From positions 1 through 64,000 of the forward strand of contig NZ_VFTG01000012.1 of the NCBI RefSeq assembly GCF_006439355.1: a DNA stretch of 64,000 nt. The letters run 5' to 3'. Source of the stretch: Mesorhizobium sp. B4-1-3 (GTDB lineage Bacteria; Pseudomonadota; Alphaproteobacteria; Rhizobiales; Rhizobiaceae). The notes below the pieces were generated by a model that worked only from the letters and a program-made list of their open reading frames with translations, made no database searches and had not been told where the DNA came from. A program made the translations under genes and the position numbers. Of this stretch, positions 1 through 8,878 are shown one piece after another. Position 1 is the first letter of the stretch, and the number at the start of each line of letters is the position of its first letter.

Positions 1-116
1 CTGCTTCGAGAAAGCCTCTCAAGAATCCTTCTTTTGCTGCCTGGCAATAGACATTCGACTTATCTGCGATTCCCCTACCCGATCGACGGAGGAGAGGAAA
101 GGCGCGAACCGATTCC

Positions 117-190
117 AACTGGCTCCTCTCCTCTCCCTCCGGAGGGGGGAGAGGTGGCGCTGCGAAGCAGCGACGGAGCGGGGGAACCAC
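117..190. repeat. Rhizobial intergenic palindrome
   Basis: A GC-rich stretch with a strong self-complementary core (ctctccctccggaggggggagag) followed by a second small hairpin around gctgcgaagcagc. It lies just downstream of the flotillin-like gene, whose stop is at 216, so the transcript could run into it. It resembles the other intergenic mosaic palindromes in this window in style but is a different family. No coding frame in the first 215 bases looks real. Confidence 0.5.
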
Positions 191-215
191 TTGGCAAGAA
201 AACACCGCCGTTCCC

Positions 216-2402
216 TTAATGGTCGCGGTCGTCATCATCGTCCTTGGCGGCCTTGGTCTTGCTCTTCTTGTCGCGGGCGAGGTTTGAAATGTCCTTGGCG
301 TCGCGCAGAACGTCGGTCATCCGTCCCAGCGAGCCGCCCTCGATGCCGATCTCCTTCATCAGATTGTCGATCATCGGCGCCTGCACCCGGTAGCGCAGCG
401 CCGAATCGATCACCTCGTCGGTGACGTTGCGGTTGCCGCCCGGCCCGCCATTGATGCCGTCGACATGCAGGATCTTGATGCCGTCGATCTTCTCCATCGG
501 CTTGACGCTCTCGCGGATGATGCCTTCCATGTGATCGAGCAACTTGCCGCGCAAGCGGCCGGCGCGCGCCTCACTGGAGAGCAGGTTCTCCGCTTCGTTG
601 ATCTGGCGATGGCCGTTCGCGTCGACCTCATAGCGCTGGGCGGCGGCAAGGGCGTGGATCTTTTCCGCTTCCGCGGCGGCGACGGCCGCGATCTTCTGCG
701 CCTCCGCCAGGCTCTTCGCGGCTTTCATCTCGGCCTCGGCGGCGGCCGTCACGCGAAGGGCCTCGCGCTCCGCCTCGCGTTGAGCGCCGATCAGGTCGGT
801 CAGCTTGCGGCGCTCGGCGATCTCGCGTTCGCGGGCGGTCAGTGCCTGTTCCTCGGCCTGGATGGCCTTGGCGCGAACGGCTTCCGAAGCGGCGATCGCC
901 GAGGAACGTTCCTGCGTCTTCTTGGCGATGTCGATGGCCTTCTGGATTTCGGCGATCTCGACCTTCTGGTCGCGGTCGACGGCGAGCTGTCGCAGCTCGC
1001 GCTCCTTGACGAGCTTGGCTTCCTCGATGCCGCGCTCGGTGGTGATGCGCGCCCGCTCCACCTCCTCGGCCGCTGCGATCTCGGCTTCCTCGAAGGCCTG
1101 GCGCTTGGCGATCTGCAGCGCTTCGAGGTGGCGCTCCCTGTCGATCCGCACCTCGTCGATAGCGCGTTCCTGCTCGATGCGCGCGGTCTCGGTCGCCTGG
1201 TTCTCGACGATCTCCGCGCGGCGCTTCTCCGCCTCCGCCCTGGTCACTTCGAGCGCCTTTTCGGCGAGCGCGATCTGACGTTCGAGTTCGGCGATCTCGA
1301 GCGACTTCTTGCGTTCGATCTCAAGCCCGCTCTGCGCGCCCTCGCGCTCGATGCGCGCCTTCTCCAGCGCAAGTCCAAGCGCGATCTGCTCGCGCTCGGT
1401 CAATTCACGCATCTTCATCTCGGCTTCGTCGAGCGCGCGGCGGCGCGCGATTTCGCGGCGCTGCGTGTCCTCCTCGGTGCGGATGCGTTCCTCTGTGATG
1501 CTGCGCTCCTGGGCGAGGCGCGATTTCTCCACCGCTTCGCGCGCGGAAAGCTGCGCCTGCTCGGCCTCTTGGTCGCGCACGGCCCGTTCCCTTGCGAGCT
1601 CGGAGCGCTGCGCGGCGCGCCTTATCTCGACTTCGCGCTCCTGTTCGAGGCGCGCATATTCGGTGTCGCGCTCGATCTCAAGCACCTTGCGCTGGGTGTC
1701 GAGGTTCTGGTTGCGGATATCGACCAGGGTGCGCTGCTCGATCTCATTGCGCATGCGGCGCCTGGTCTCGATGGATTCCGTCAGCTGCGTCAGGCCTTCG
1801 GCATCGAAGGCGTTGGAGGGATCGAAATATTCGAGGCTGGTCTGGTCGAGATCGACGATGGCGACGCTTTCCAGCTCGAGCCCGTTGGCGGCCAGCGAAT
1901 CCGAGGCAAGCGCCCGGACCTTGTCGGCATAGTCGCCACGCAGCTCATGCATCTCTTCCAGCGTCATCTGCGCGGCGACGGTGCGCATGGCGCCGGCGAA
2001 TTTGCCCTCCAGCAATTCGCGCAGGCTGTCGGGCTGCAGCGTGCGGCGGCCGAGCGTCTGCGCCGCGGCGGCGACGAACTCGCGGCTCGCGCCGACGCGG
2101 ACGAAGAACTCGGCGATGAGATCGACGCGCATGCGGTTCCTGGTGATCAGCGCCAGCGCATCCTCGCGGCGCACCTCGATGCGCAGCACGCTCATGTTGA
2201 CCGGAGTGATCTCGTGCAGGACGGGGATGACGAAGGCGCCGCCGTTCACCACCACCTTCTCGCCCAGGAAGCCGGTGCGCACGAACGCCGTCTCCTTCGT
2301 CGAGCGGCGATAAAGCCATCGCAGGATATAGACGGCGATCACCACCACGACCGCGGCGACGATCAGCCACAGCAGGAAAGCGCCAAAGCTCTGCGCGTCC
2401 AT
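216..2402 (-). CDS. Flotillin-like SPFH/band-7 membrane protein
   Basis: 728-residue membrane-anchored scaffold of the flotillin/YqiK type, expected to organise membrane microdomains. One hydrophobic segment lies at about residues 8-28, followed by basic residues (RWLYRRS) and an SPFH domain to about residue 205. From about 210 to 600 the sequence is an almost unbroken charged coiled coil rich in E, R, A and K, then a C-terminal region ending in a run of Lys and Asp. The ATG at 2402 has GGGGAG about nine bases upstream. It starts 81 bases after the ABC/Tm-1 fusion gene on the same strand, so it may be the last gene of the transport operon. Family assignment is firm; the link to transport is inference. 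Confidence 0.85.
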   Translation of the reverse strand: MDAQSFGAFLLWLIVAAVVVVIAVYILRWLYRRSTKETAFVRTGFLGEKVVVNGGAFVIPVLHEITPVNMSVLRIEVRREDALALITRNRMRVDLIAEFFVRVGASREFVAAAAQTLGRRTLQPDSLRELLEGKFAGAMRTVAAQMTLEEMHELRGDYADKVRALASDSLAANGLELESVAIVDLDQTSLEYFDPSNAFDAEGLTQLTESIETRRRMRNEIEQRTLVDIRNQNLDTQRKVLEIERDTEYARLEQEREVEIRRAAQRSELARERAVRDQEAEQAQLSAREAVEKSRLAQERSITEERIRTEEDTQRREIARRRALDEAEMKMRELTEREQIALGLALEKARIEREGAQSGLEIERKKSLEIAELERQIALAEKALEVTRAEAEKRRAEIVENQATETARIEQERAIDEVRIDRERHLEALQIAKRQAFEEAEIAAAEEVERARITTERGIEEAKLVKERELRQLAVDRDQKVEIAEIQKAIDIAKKTQERSSAIAASEAVRAKAIQAEEQALTAREREIAERRKLTDLIGAQREAEREALRVTAAAEAEMKAAKSLAEAQKIAAVAAAEAEKIHALAAAQRYEVDANGHRQINEAENLLSSEARAGRLRGKLLDHMEGIIRESVKPMEKIDGIKILHVDGINGGPGGNRNVTDEVIDSALRYRVQAPMIDNLMKEIGIEGGSLGRMTDVLRDAKDISNLARDKKSKTKAAKDDDDDRDH

Positions 2403-2483
2403 GATTTATTCTCCCCTACACAATCCGGTCGGCGCCAGGCGCCAATTCAAAGATCCGTCCGCCGTCAGGTAAAGCCCAATTCG

Positions 2484-4703
2484 TCATGCCCGCCTCTGCA
2501 GCTTTGGGCCGATCGCGTGGAAAGAGCTGATCACCGCATCGACGAAAGCCGTGTCGTTGATGTTGGCGCGCACCCGTTCGACATGGCGCAGCGGCGTCCG
2601 GCGGACGGTCTTTTCGATCGCTTCGAACAGCGCGTTGTCGGCTTCCGGGTCGTGAAAGGGCTGGCCGGGCGCGTCGAGCATCGAGATGCCGCCTTCGGGC
2701 AGCAGGAAACGCACCGGGCCGTTCATGGCGTTGAGCCGGGCGCCGATCCATTCGCCGAAAGCGCGGTTCTCGTCGCGCGTCGTGCGCATCAGCGTGACGT
2801 TGGGATTGTGAATGACGAATTTGCGGCTGCGGAACTTCTCCGGCACGCTGTCGCGCGGACCGAAATTGACCATGTCCAGCGCTCCCGTCGATCCGACATA
2901 GGGAAGTCCGCTGCGGATCGCCGCGCCGAACCGATCCTCGGTCGCCGGGAACACGCCGCCGACGATCATGTCGGCCACTTCCGTCGTAGTCAGGTCGAGG
3001 AAGGCCGACAGCAGGCGCGAGTCGCCGAGATTTTCCATGGCGCGCCCGCCGATGCCGGTGGCGTGGAAGACGAGGCAGTCATAGTCGGCTTCAAGCCGCT
3101 TCGTCACTGCCTGCACGGCCGGCGTGGTGACGCCGAACATGGTGATGCCGACGGCCGGCCGCGCCAGCTTGCGTGTTGCTTCCCACGCTTCGGCATTGGG
3201 CAACTGCGCGACCATGCCGGCCATGGCATGCGCCGCGTTGGCAAGCACCCGCTCGGTGATGGAGTTCAGCCCCTGAACGTCGGCGACGGAATGGAACATC
3301 ATGATGTCGGCGCCGCCGACATATTTGGCGACATCGCCTGCCGCCACCGTCGAGACCATCAGCTTGGGGATGCCGACCGGCAGGACCCGCATGCCGGCCG
3401 TGGCCAGCGTCGTGCCGCCGGAGCCGCCGGCCGAGATGACGCCGCCGATGCGCGGCTCCCGCTCGATCCAGCGCGCGAAGGCCTCCGCCATGGCGCTGAC
3501 CGAACCGCCGCGATCGTCGGTGAACACCGCGGAGGACCCGCGGATATGCATTCCGGCCACCTGCATGGCGGGCACGTCCGCGCTCGCCGGTTTCCCTGAT
3601 GTCGAGAGGTCGACCGTGCGGACCGGAACGCCGAGCGACTTCAGGCGCTCGGCGATGAAGCGCAGTTCCTTGCCCTTGGTGTCGAAGGTGCCCGCGACCA
3701 GCACCGTTCTGCCGATGCGTTCGGCGAACGGCATGGCAAAGACCTTCTTAGGGTCTTCCTGCGGCAGGTTCTTCGAGACGGCCGCCTGGCGCAGTTCGGT
3801 GACAGGGACGTTCCAGCGGTTGGGCAATTCGGTGACCGGGCGGTAGACGCCGTCACTTGCCAGCGGTTCGACCGATCCGATCGCCGCACGGTCGACGCGA
3901 TAGACGGCCGCCAGTTGCTCCTTTGCCTGCGCCGCTTCCGCTGGCGTGACAGGCGCTTCCTCGGCATGACGTCCGACGCCGAGCAGCCGCTGCTGCAGAT
4001 CGCGGTCGGCGGCAAGTGCTGCTGCTTCCATCAGCCGGTTGATGCGGCCGTTGACCATGATCGCGACCTGGCTGGAGACGGCGGTCGCCACGCCGATATT
4101 CTGCTCGATGACGAGCACGGCCATCTCGCCGTCCGCGGCAAGGTCGACCAGCATCTTTTCGACCTGGTCGACGATGATCGGCGCCAGGCCTTCGGTCGGT
4201 TCGTCCATCACCAGGAGCTTCGGGTCGCTGAGGAGCGCGCGCGAGATGGCGAGCATCTGCTGCTCGCCCCCCGAGAGCTGCGATCCGCCGTTGTGGCGGC
4301 GCTCCGCCAGACGCGGGAAGGTCTGGTAGACGCGCTCGACGGTCCAACTCGCATCGCGCCGATTGCCGGCAGCCAGCCGCAGATGCTCGTCGACGGTCAG
4401 GCTTGGCCAGACGCGGCGCCCTTGCGGGACATACCCGATGCCGAGGCGATGGATCTCGTGCGGTTCGAGCGCGGTGATCTCGCGGCCGTCGAAGCGGATC
4501 GAGCCTGAGCGCGCGCGCTTCAATCCGACGATGGTGTTGCACAACGTCGATTTGCCCATGCCGTTGCGGCCGACCACGGAGAGCACGCCGCTCTCCAGCG
4601 TCAGCGAAATCCCCTGCAGCGCATGGCTCTCGCCATAGAAGACCTGCAGGTCTTCTATCTTCAGCACCGCCCTGGGGCTTTTGCCGGCGGCGCGTTCAGC
4701 CAT
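2484..4703 (-). CDS. LivF-type ABC ATPase fused to a Tm-1-like (UPF0261) domain
   Basis: 739-residue two-domain protein. Residues about 13-250 are a branched-chain amino acid type ABC ATPase: Walker A GRNGMGKST, signature LSGGEQQ, Walker B LLVMDEP and the H-loop replaced by VIEQN, as is usual for LivF. A linker of about 80 residues follows. From about 335 to 735 there is a Tm-1-like/UPF0261 domain beginning VLVAGTFDTKGKEL, with glycine-rich ISAGGSGGTTLAT in the middle. Normally these are separate proteins of about 240 and 400 residues. The start overlaps the 3' end of livG by eight bases, so translation is likely coupled. The Tm-1 family binds ATP in plants and its bacterial role is unclear. 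The fusion is seen directly; its role is not known. Confidence 0.88.
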   Translation of the reverse strand: MAERAAGKSPRAVLKIEDLQVFYGESHALQGISLTLESGVLSVVGRNGMGKSTLCNTIVGLKRARSGSIRFDGREITALEPHEIHRLGIGYVPQGRRVWPSLTVDEHLRLAAGNRRDASWTVERVYQTFPRLAERRHNGGSQLSGGEQQMLAISRALLSDPKLLVMDEPTEGLAPIIVDQVEKMLVDLAADGEMAVLVIEQNIGVATAVSSQVAIMVNGRINRLMEAAALAADRDLQQRLLGVGRHAEEAPVTPAEAAQAKEQLAAVYRVDRAAIGSVEPLASDGVYRPVTELPNRWNVPVTELRQAAVSKNLPQEDPKKVFAMPFAERIGRTVLVAGTFDTKGKELRFIAERLKSLGVPVRTVDLSTSGKPASADVPAMQVAGMHIRGSSAVFTDDRGGSVSAMAEAFARWIEREPRIGGVISAGGSGGTTLATAGMRVLPVGIPKLMVSTVAAGDVAKYVGGADIMMFHSVADVQGLNSITERVLANAAHAMAGMVAQLPNAEAWEATRKLARPAVGITMFGVTTPAVQAVTKRLEADYDCLVFHATGIGGRAMENLGDSRLLSAFLDLTTTEVADMIVGGVFPATEDRFGAAIRSGLPYVGSTGALDMVNFGPRDSVPEKFRSRKFVIHNPNVTLMRTTRDENRAFGEWIGARLNAMNGPVRFLLPEGGISMLDAPGQPFHDPEADNALFEAIEKTVRRTPLRHVERVRANINDTAFVDAVISSFHAIGPKLQRRA

Positions 4704-5499
4704 GCTTGCCTCCGAGATAGATCTGCTGGACCTCCGGATCGGCCTCGATTTCCTGCGGCGTGCCTTCCTTGAACAGATGCCCGTTATGCATCATCGACAC
4801 ATAGTCCGCCACGCGCAGCGCGACATCGAGATCGTGCTCGATGATGATGAAGCCGATATGCTTCGGCAGCGCGTTGAGGATGGCGACGAGATCGCGCCGC
4901 TCGGTCGGCGAAAGACCTGCCGCCGGCTCGTCGAACAGGATGAAGCGCGGCGCGCCGGCAAGCGCCAGCGCGATTTCCAGCTGACGTTGCTGGCCATGGC
5001 TCAGTGTCGCCACCAGGGCGTCGCGATGGGCTTCGAGATGGACCGCCTCGAGGATCGATTGCGCCTGCACCATGTTGACGTCGTCGGCGGCCGGCCTCAG
5101 CAGCGAGAACCGCCGGCGCGAGACGCCCCGGCAGGCGAGAAAGATGGAATCGAGGACCGACAGGCCCTTGAACAGTTGCGAGATCTGATAGGTGCGACGC
5201 AGGCCGCGCCGGATGCGCTCATGCGGCGGCAGGTCGGTGATGTCCTCGCCGAAGAAGCGGATGCGTCCGGCGGTCGGCAGGAAGTCGCCTGTCACGGCAT
5301 TGAACAGCGTGGTCTTGCCCGCGCCGTTGGAGCCCAGGACCGCGCGCCGCTCGCCGGCCGCGATCCTCATGTCGATGCCCGAGAGCGCCACCAGCGCTCC
5401 GAAATGCCGTGCAACGCCATCGAGCTCCAGCGCGTAGGCGCCGGAGCTCTGCAGACGGTTCGCGGCCAGGTTTTCGGTCACCGACGATGCTCTTGGCAC
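4696..5499 (-). CDS. livG: Branched-chain-type ABC transporter ATP-binding protein (LivG)
   Basis: 267 residues, cytoplasmic ATPase of a Liv-type importer. Walker A is GSNGAGKTT near residue 57, the signature LSHGQQRQLE follows the insert typical of LivG, and Walker B is FILFDEPAAGLSP followed by IIEHD. The frame opens at a GTG at 5499, seven bases after the stop of the substrate-binding protein gene; no strong Shine-Dalgarno sequence is seen there, and a GTG at 5482 is an alternative. It ends inside the start of the LivF fusion. With LivH, LivM, the binding protein and the fusion it makes a complete five-part transporter. Confidence 0.92.
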   Translation of the reverse strand: MPRASSVTENLAANRLQSSGAYALELDGVARHFGALVALSGIDMRIAAGERRAVLGSNGAGKTTLFNAVTGDFLPTAGRIRFFGEDITDLPPHERIRRGLRRTYQISQLFKGLSVLDSIFLACRGVSRRRFSLLRPAADDVNMVQAQSILEAVHLEAHRDALVATLSHGQQRQLEIALALAGAPRFILFDEPAAGLSPTERRDLVAILNALPKHIGFIIIEHDLDVALRVADYVSMMHNGHLFKEGTPQEIEADPEVQQIYLGGKHG

Positions 5500-5505
5500 G
5501 TACCG

Positions 5506-6747
5506 TTACGGGCAGCTCGGATTGTCTCGGTTGACCGCCCCGAGCTTCATGAACTCGTCCTCGGGAATGCCGAGCGTCTGGTTGACCTGCGGCACGACCT
5601 TGACCAGCTTGTTCAGAAGGTTGCCGTCCGAACCTTCGGTGACCTCGGTCAGGAAGATGTCGGCGACGGCGTTGCGGTTCTTGTCGAGCGAGACTTTGCC
5701 GGTCGGCGTGTCGAAGGACAGTTTCGACAAGGCCTCGCGCAATTTCTTGCCGCCGTCGGAGACGTCGCCCCCGACCTGGTCGAGCGCCAGCAGCGTCGCC
5801 TTCATGTTCACATAATAGCCGTGCGCGAAGAGCGACGGCGAGGGGAAGGCGCCCGGCTGCTTGGCATAGGCCGCGACGAACGACTTCCAGGCCGGCGCGT
5901 CATTGGTGTCGGCGGTCGGGCCCGCCGAGGGCGTGCCCTTCAGCACGTCGCGCAGCTTGCCTTTCGAGGTCAGCACGGTCTGGTCGACGGTGATCGAGCC
6001 GCCGATCAGCGGAGCCGTGCCGCCGGCCTGCTGGTATTGGGTCAGGAAGTTGACGGCATCGGCGCCGCCGAGCGCCACATAGATGGCGTCGACATCCTCG
6101 GGGATCGCCGCGATGACGGAGGAGAAGTCCTTGTTGCCGATCGGCACCCAGGATTTCGAGGGCACGTGCCCGCCGGCCTTGCAGAACTCGGCCATGAAGC
6201 CGAAGACCTGCGTGTAGGGGAAGGAGTAATCCTCGGCGACGGTGGCGACCTTCTTGTAGCCCTTGTCTTTGAAGGCATAGGTGCCGAGGCCGGCCATCCA
6301 CTGCGCGCCGTCGGTGGAGAAGCGGAAGAAGTTCTCGGCCGGATTGCGCAGCGTCGTGTCCTGCGCGGCGGAGGTGCCGTTGATGAACGTCACGTCGGGC
6401 TTGGTCTTGGCATAGTCCTTGACGGCGAGGCCCTCGTCGCCCGAAAGCGGGCCGACCAGCACCTTCACGCCGTCCTGCTCGACCAGCTTGCGCGCCGCGC
6501 GCACGGCGCTGTCGGGCGACGCGTCGGAGGAGCCCTTGACGATCTCGATCTTCTTGCCGGCGACGGTGCCGTTGGTCTCGGCGACCGCCGTCATGGCGCC
6601 GCGTTCGCCGTCCTCGCCAAGCACCGTGAACGGTCCTTCGAAGGTAGCGAGCAGGCCGATCTTGATCGTGTCGTCGGCGGCGAGCGCCATCGAAGGCGCG
6701 GTCAGCCCGGTGAACAGCGCCAGGGCCAGCAATGTACGTCTATGCAT
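5506..6747 (-). CDS. Liv-type periplasmic substrate-binding protein
   Basis: 413 residues. A Sec signal peptide (MHRRTLLALALFTGLTAPS, cleavage near ALA-ADD) precedes a type-1 periplasmic binding fold starting TIKIGLLATFEGPFTVLGEDG. The family binds amino acids, amides or aromatic acids and delivers them to LivHM. The ATG at 6747 has GGGAGGAA a few bases upstream, which fixes the start even though the frame stays open further upstream. Neighbouring hydrolases suggest a carboxylate, lactone or amide ligand, but binding residues cannot be read reliably, so the ligand is unknown. Confidence 0.9.
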   Translation of the reverse strand: MHRRTLLALALFTGLTAPSMALAADDTIKIGLLATFEGPFTVLGEDGERGAMTAVAETNGTVAGKKIEIVKGSSDASPDSAVRAARKLVEQDGVKVLVGPLSGDEGLAVKDYAKTKPDVTFINGTSAAQDTTLRNPAENFFRFSTDGAQWMAGLGTYAFKDKGYKKVATVAEDYSFPYTQVFGFMAEFCKAGGHVPSKSWVPIGNKDFSSVIAAIPEDVDAIYVALGGADAVNFLTQYQQAGGTAPLIGGSITVDQTVLTSKGKLRDVLKGTPSAGPTADTNDAPAWKSFVAAYAKQPGAFPSPSLFAHGYYVNMKATLLALDQVGGDVSDGGKKLREALSKLSFDTPTGKVSLDKNRNAVADIFLTEVTEGSDGNLLNKLVKVVPQVNQTLGIPEDEFMKLGAVNRDNPSCP

Positions 6748-6803
6748 CCTCGGTTCCTCCCTTTGAATTGCATTGATCTGCGGTGCTTCATCCGCGTCGG
6801 CCG

Positions 6804-7832
6804 CTAGGGACCGGCGCGCAAGGACTCCTGGGCAAGATGTGGCTTGATCCTCCCCCACAACCCAAGAATTCCATCCGGCGAGACGAAGACGATCACCAAA
6901 AACACCAGGCCGATCAGCGTGTTGAAACGCTCGGCGCCGACGATGTCGATGGCGAAGGTCTGCATCAATATGACGACGATCGCGCCCACGAACGGCCCGA
7001 TCGGATGGCGCAGGCCGCCGATAACGGCGATGATCAGGATGTCGATCGCCACGTCGACGCCGATCGTGCCGGGCGAGACGCGTCCGTTGAACCAGACCAG
7101 CAGCACGCCCGCCAGCCCGGCGAGGATGCCGGCAAGGAACCAGGCGAAGACCTTGTGAGCGGTGACGTGGTAGCCGAGCGCCCGCATCCTGCGCGGATTG
7201 TCGCGGATCGCCTGCATGGTCATGCCGAAGGTGGAGCGGGAGCCGTAGAGCACCGCCGCGTAGGAAAGCATCGCAAGGCCGAGGCAGAGGTAATAGAACG
7301 GCTTCGGGTCCCGCCAGTTGATGCCCCAGAAGACCGGCGCGTGGATGCCGGCATAGCCGGAATGGCCGTTGAAGATCGCGTAATTCTGCTGGGCGAAGTA
7401 GAAGGTCGCCGTCGCGATCGCCAGCGTGATCATGAGCGTGTAGATGCCTTCCGTGCGCACCGAGATCCAGCCGATCAGCGCCGACGACACCGCCGCCGCG
7501 GCGACCGCGAAGGGAACGACGATCCACCAGGGCCAACCGAAGCCCAGCACGTTGGAATTGTTGCTGCCGAGGATGGCGACGGCATAGGCGGCGATGCCGG
7601 CGACCGTGATCTGAGCCAGGCTCAGCATTCCGCCATAGCCGGCCAGCAGCATCAGCGACAGCGAAAGCACGCCGAAGATCATCGAATAGCCGGCGATCTG
7701 CGTCAGGAAGAAATCCGACGCCACCAGCGGATAGAGAAGCAGCGCGACGGCAAGGATGACGTGACCGGCGCCGATCTTGTCCAGCCAGTTCTGCTGCGGC
7801 GCCGCGCCCTCGGCGGCTGTGGCCAGGCTCAT
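6804..7832 (-). CDS. livM: Branched-chain-type ABC transporter permease (LivM)
   Basis: 342-residue inner-membrane permease with about ten hydrophobic segments. It has the LivM-type core GYGGMLSLAQITVAGIAAY and the cytoplasmic EAA-like loop around MTMQAIRDNPRRMRALGY, which contacts the ATPase. The ATG at 7832 overlaps the TGA of livH in an ATGA arrangement, so translation is coupled. The frame continues upstream of this ATG but that part is a shadow of livH. Confidence 0.92.
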   Translation of the reverse strand: MSLATAAEGAAPQQNWLDKIGAGHVILAVALLLYPLVASDFFLTQIAGYSMIFGVLSLSLMLLAGYGGMLSLAQITVAGIAAYAVAILGSNNSNVLGFGWPWWIVVPFAVAAAAVSSALIGWISVRTEGIYTLMITLAIATATFYFAQQNYAIFNGHSGYAGIHAPVFWGINWRDPKPFYYLCLGLAMLSYAAVLYGSRSTFGMTMQAIRDNPRRMRALGYHVTAHKVFAWFLAGILAGLAGVLLVWFNGRVSPGTIGVDVAIDILIIAVIGGLRHPIGPFVGAIVVILMQTFAIDIVGAERFNTLIGLVFLVIVFVSPDGILGLWGRIKPHLAQESLRAGP

Positions 7833-8878
7833 CGCGCCTTCCCCATGATGCCTTGCGGCCGGACCGCCAGCGTTACCACCATGATGACGAAGGTGAGCAC
7901 CACGCCATAGGTCGGGAAGTAGACGAGACCGATCTGCTCGGCCAGCCCGATGAGCAGGGCGCCGATCGCAGCGCCGGTGATGGAGCCCATGCCGCCGACG
8001 ATGACCACGACCAGCGAAGCAAGCAGATAGCGCACGTCCTCGCCCGGCGCGACCGAGAGCGCCGACCCGCCGACCACGCCGGCGAAGCCCGCCAGTCCGG
8101 CGCCGACCGCAAAGACGATGGCGAACACCGCATGCACGTTGACGCCCGACGCCGACAGCATGGCGCGGTCGTCGACGCCGGCGCGGATCATCATGCCGAC
8201 GCGTGTCTTGTTGAGCATCAGCCAGAGCCCGACCCCGATGACGATCGCCGCCGCCAGCACCACCACCCGGTAAAGCGGATAGGTGAGGAACACCGAGGCG
8301 CCGTTCGAGCGCACCGCCGTGATGACGGGCAGGGTCAAGGCGCCGTCGAGCCATTCCGGCGTGGCGATCTGATAGGTGCCTCCGGCCCAGACCGCCAGCA
8401 TCAGGTCGGCGGCGACGATCGAGATGCCGATGGTCACCAGGGTCTGTCTGAGGTCGTCGCCCTCCAGGCGGCGGAAGACGAAAACCTGCATGACGACGCC
8501 GATGATGGCGAGCACCGCGAAGCCGGCGGCGACGCCGAGCAGCCAATAGCCGGTGCGGCTGGTGACCTCGTAGCCGATATAGGCGCCGAGCAGGTAGAGC
8601 GAGCCGTGCGCCAGGTTGATGTTGCGCATCAGGCCGAAGATCAGCGTGAACCCGCTGGCGACCAGGAAATAGAGCCCGGCGAGCGTCAGGCCGTTGAGGA
8701 CGGCGCTCACGAAGGCCTTCTTGGAGATCAGGATCGCGTTCAGCCAGGCGGGCCAGACTGCGAAGACCAGCCAGGCGACGATCGCCGCGGCGAGCAGGCC
8801 GACAAGGCCCCAGGCCTGGCGGCGCGTCACTCCGCCGCCCGACAGCGACGAGGACGATGGCTGGTCGAGTATGCTCAT
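7829..8878 (-). CDS. livH: Branched-chain-type ABC transporter permease (LivH)
   Basis: 349-residue inner-membrane permease. An N-terminal extension and extra hydrophobic segment (about residues 22-50) precede the LivH core, which shows ILNGLTLAGLYFLVASGFTL-like sequence followed by FGLMRNINLAHGSLYLLGAY. The C-terminal half carries VVVIVGGMGSITGAAIGAL, typical of the family. It overlaps both neighbours by ATGA junctions (start against the amidohydrolase stop at 8875, end against livM at 7832), so all three genes are surely co-transcribed. Confidence 0.92.
   Translation of the reverse strand: MSILDQPSSSSLSGGGVTRRQAWGLVGLLAAAIVAWLVFAVWPAWLNAILISKKAFVSAVLNGLTLAGLYFLVASGFTLIFGLMRNINLAHGSLYLLGAYIGYEVTSRTGYWLLGVAAGFAVLAIIGVVMQVFVFRRLEGDDLRQTLVTIGISIVAADLMLAVWAGGTYQIATPEWLDGALTLPVITAVRSNGASVFLTYPLYRVVVLAAAIVIGVGLWLMLNKTRVGMMIRAGVDDRAMLSASGVNVHAVFAIVFAVGAGLAGFAGVVGGSALSVAPGEDVRYLLASLVVVIVGGMGSITGAAIGALLIGLAEQIGLVYFPTYGVVLTFVIMVVTLAVRPQGIMGKAR

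Noticed and set aside
6748..7536. Upstream extension of the substrate-binding protein frame
   Set aside because: It is a shadow of livM. The signal peptide and ribosome site fix the start at 6747.
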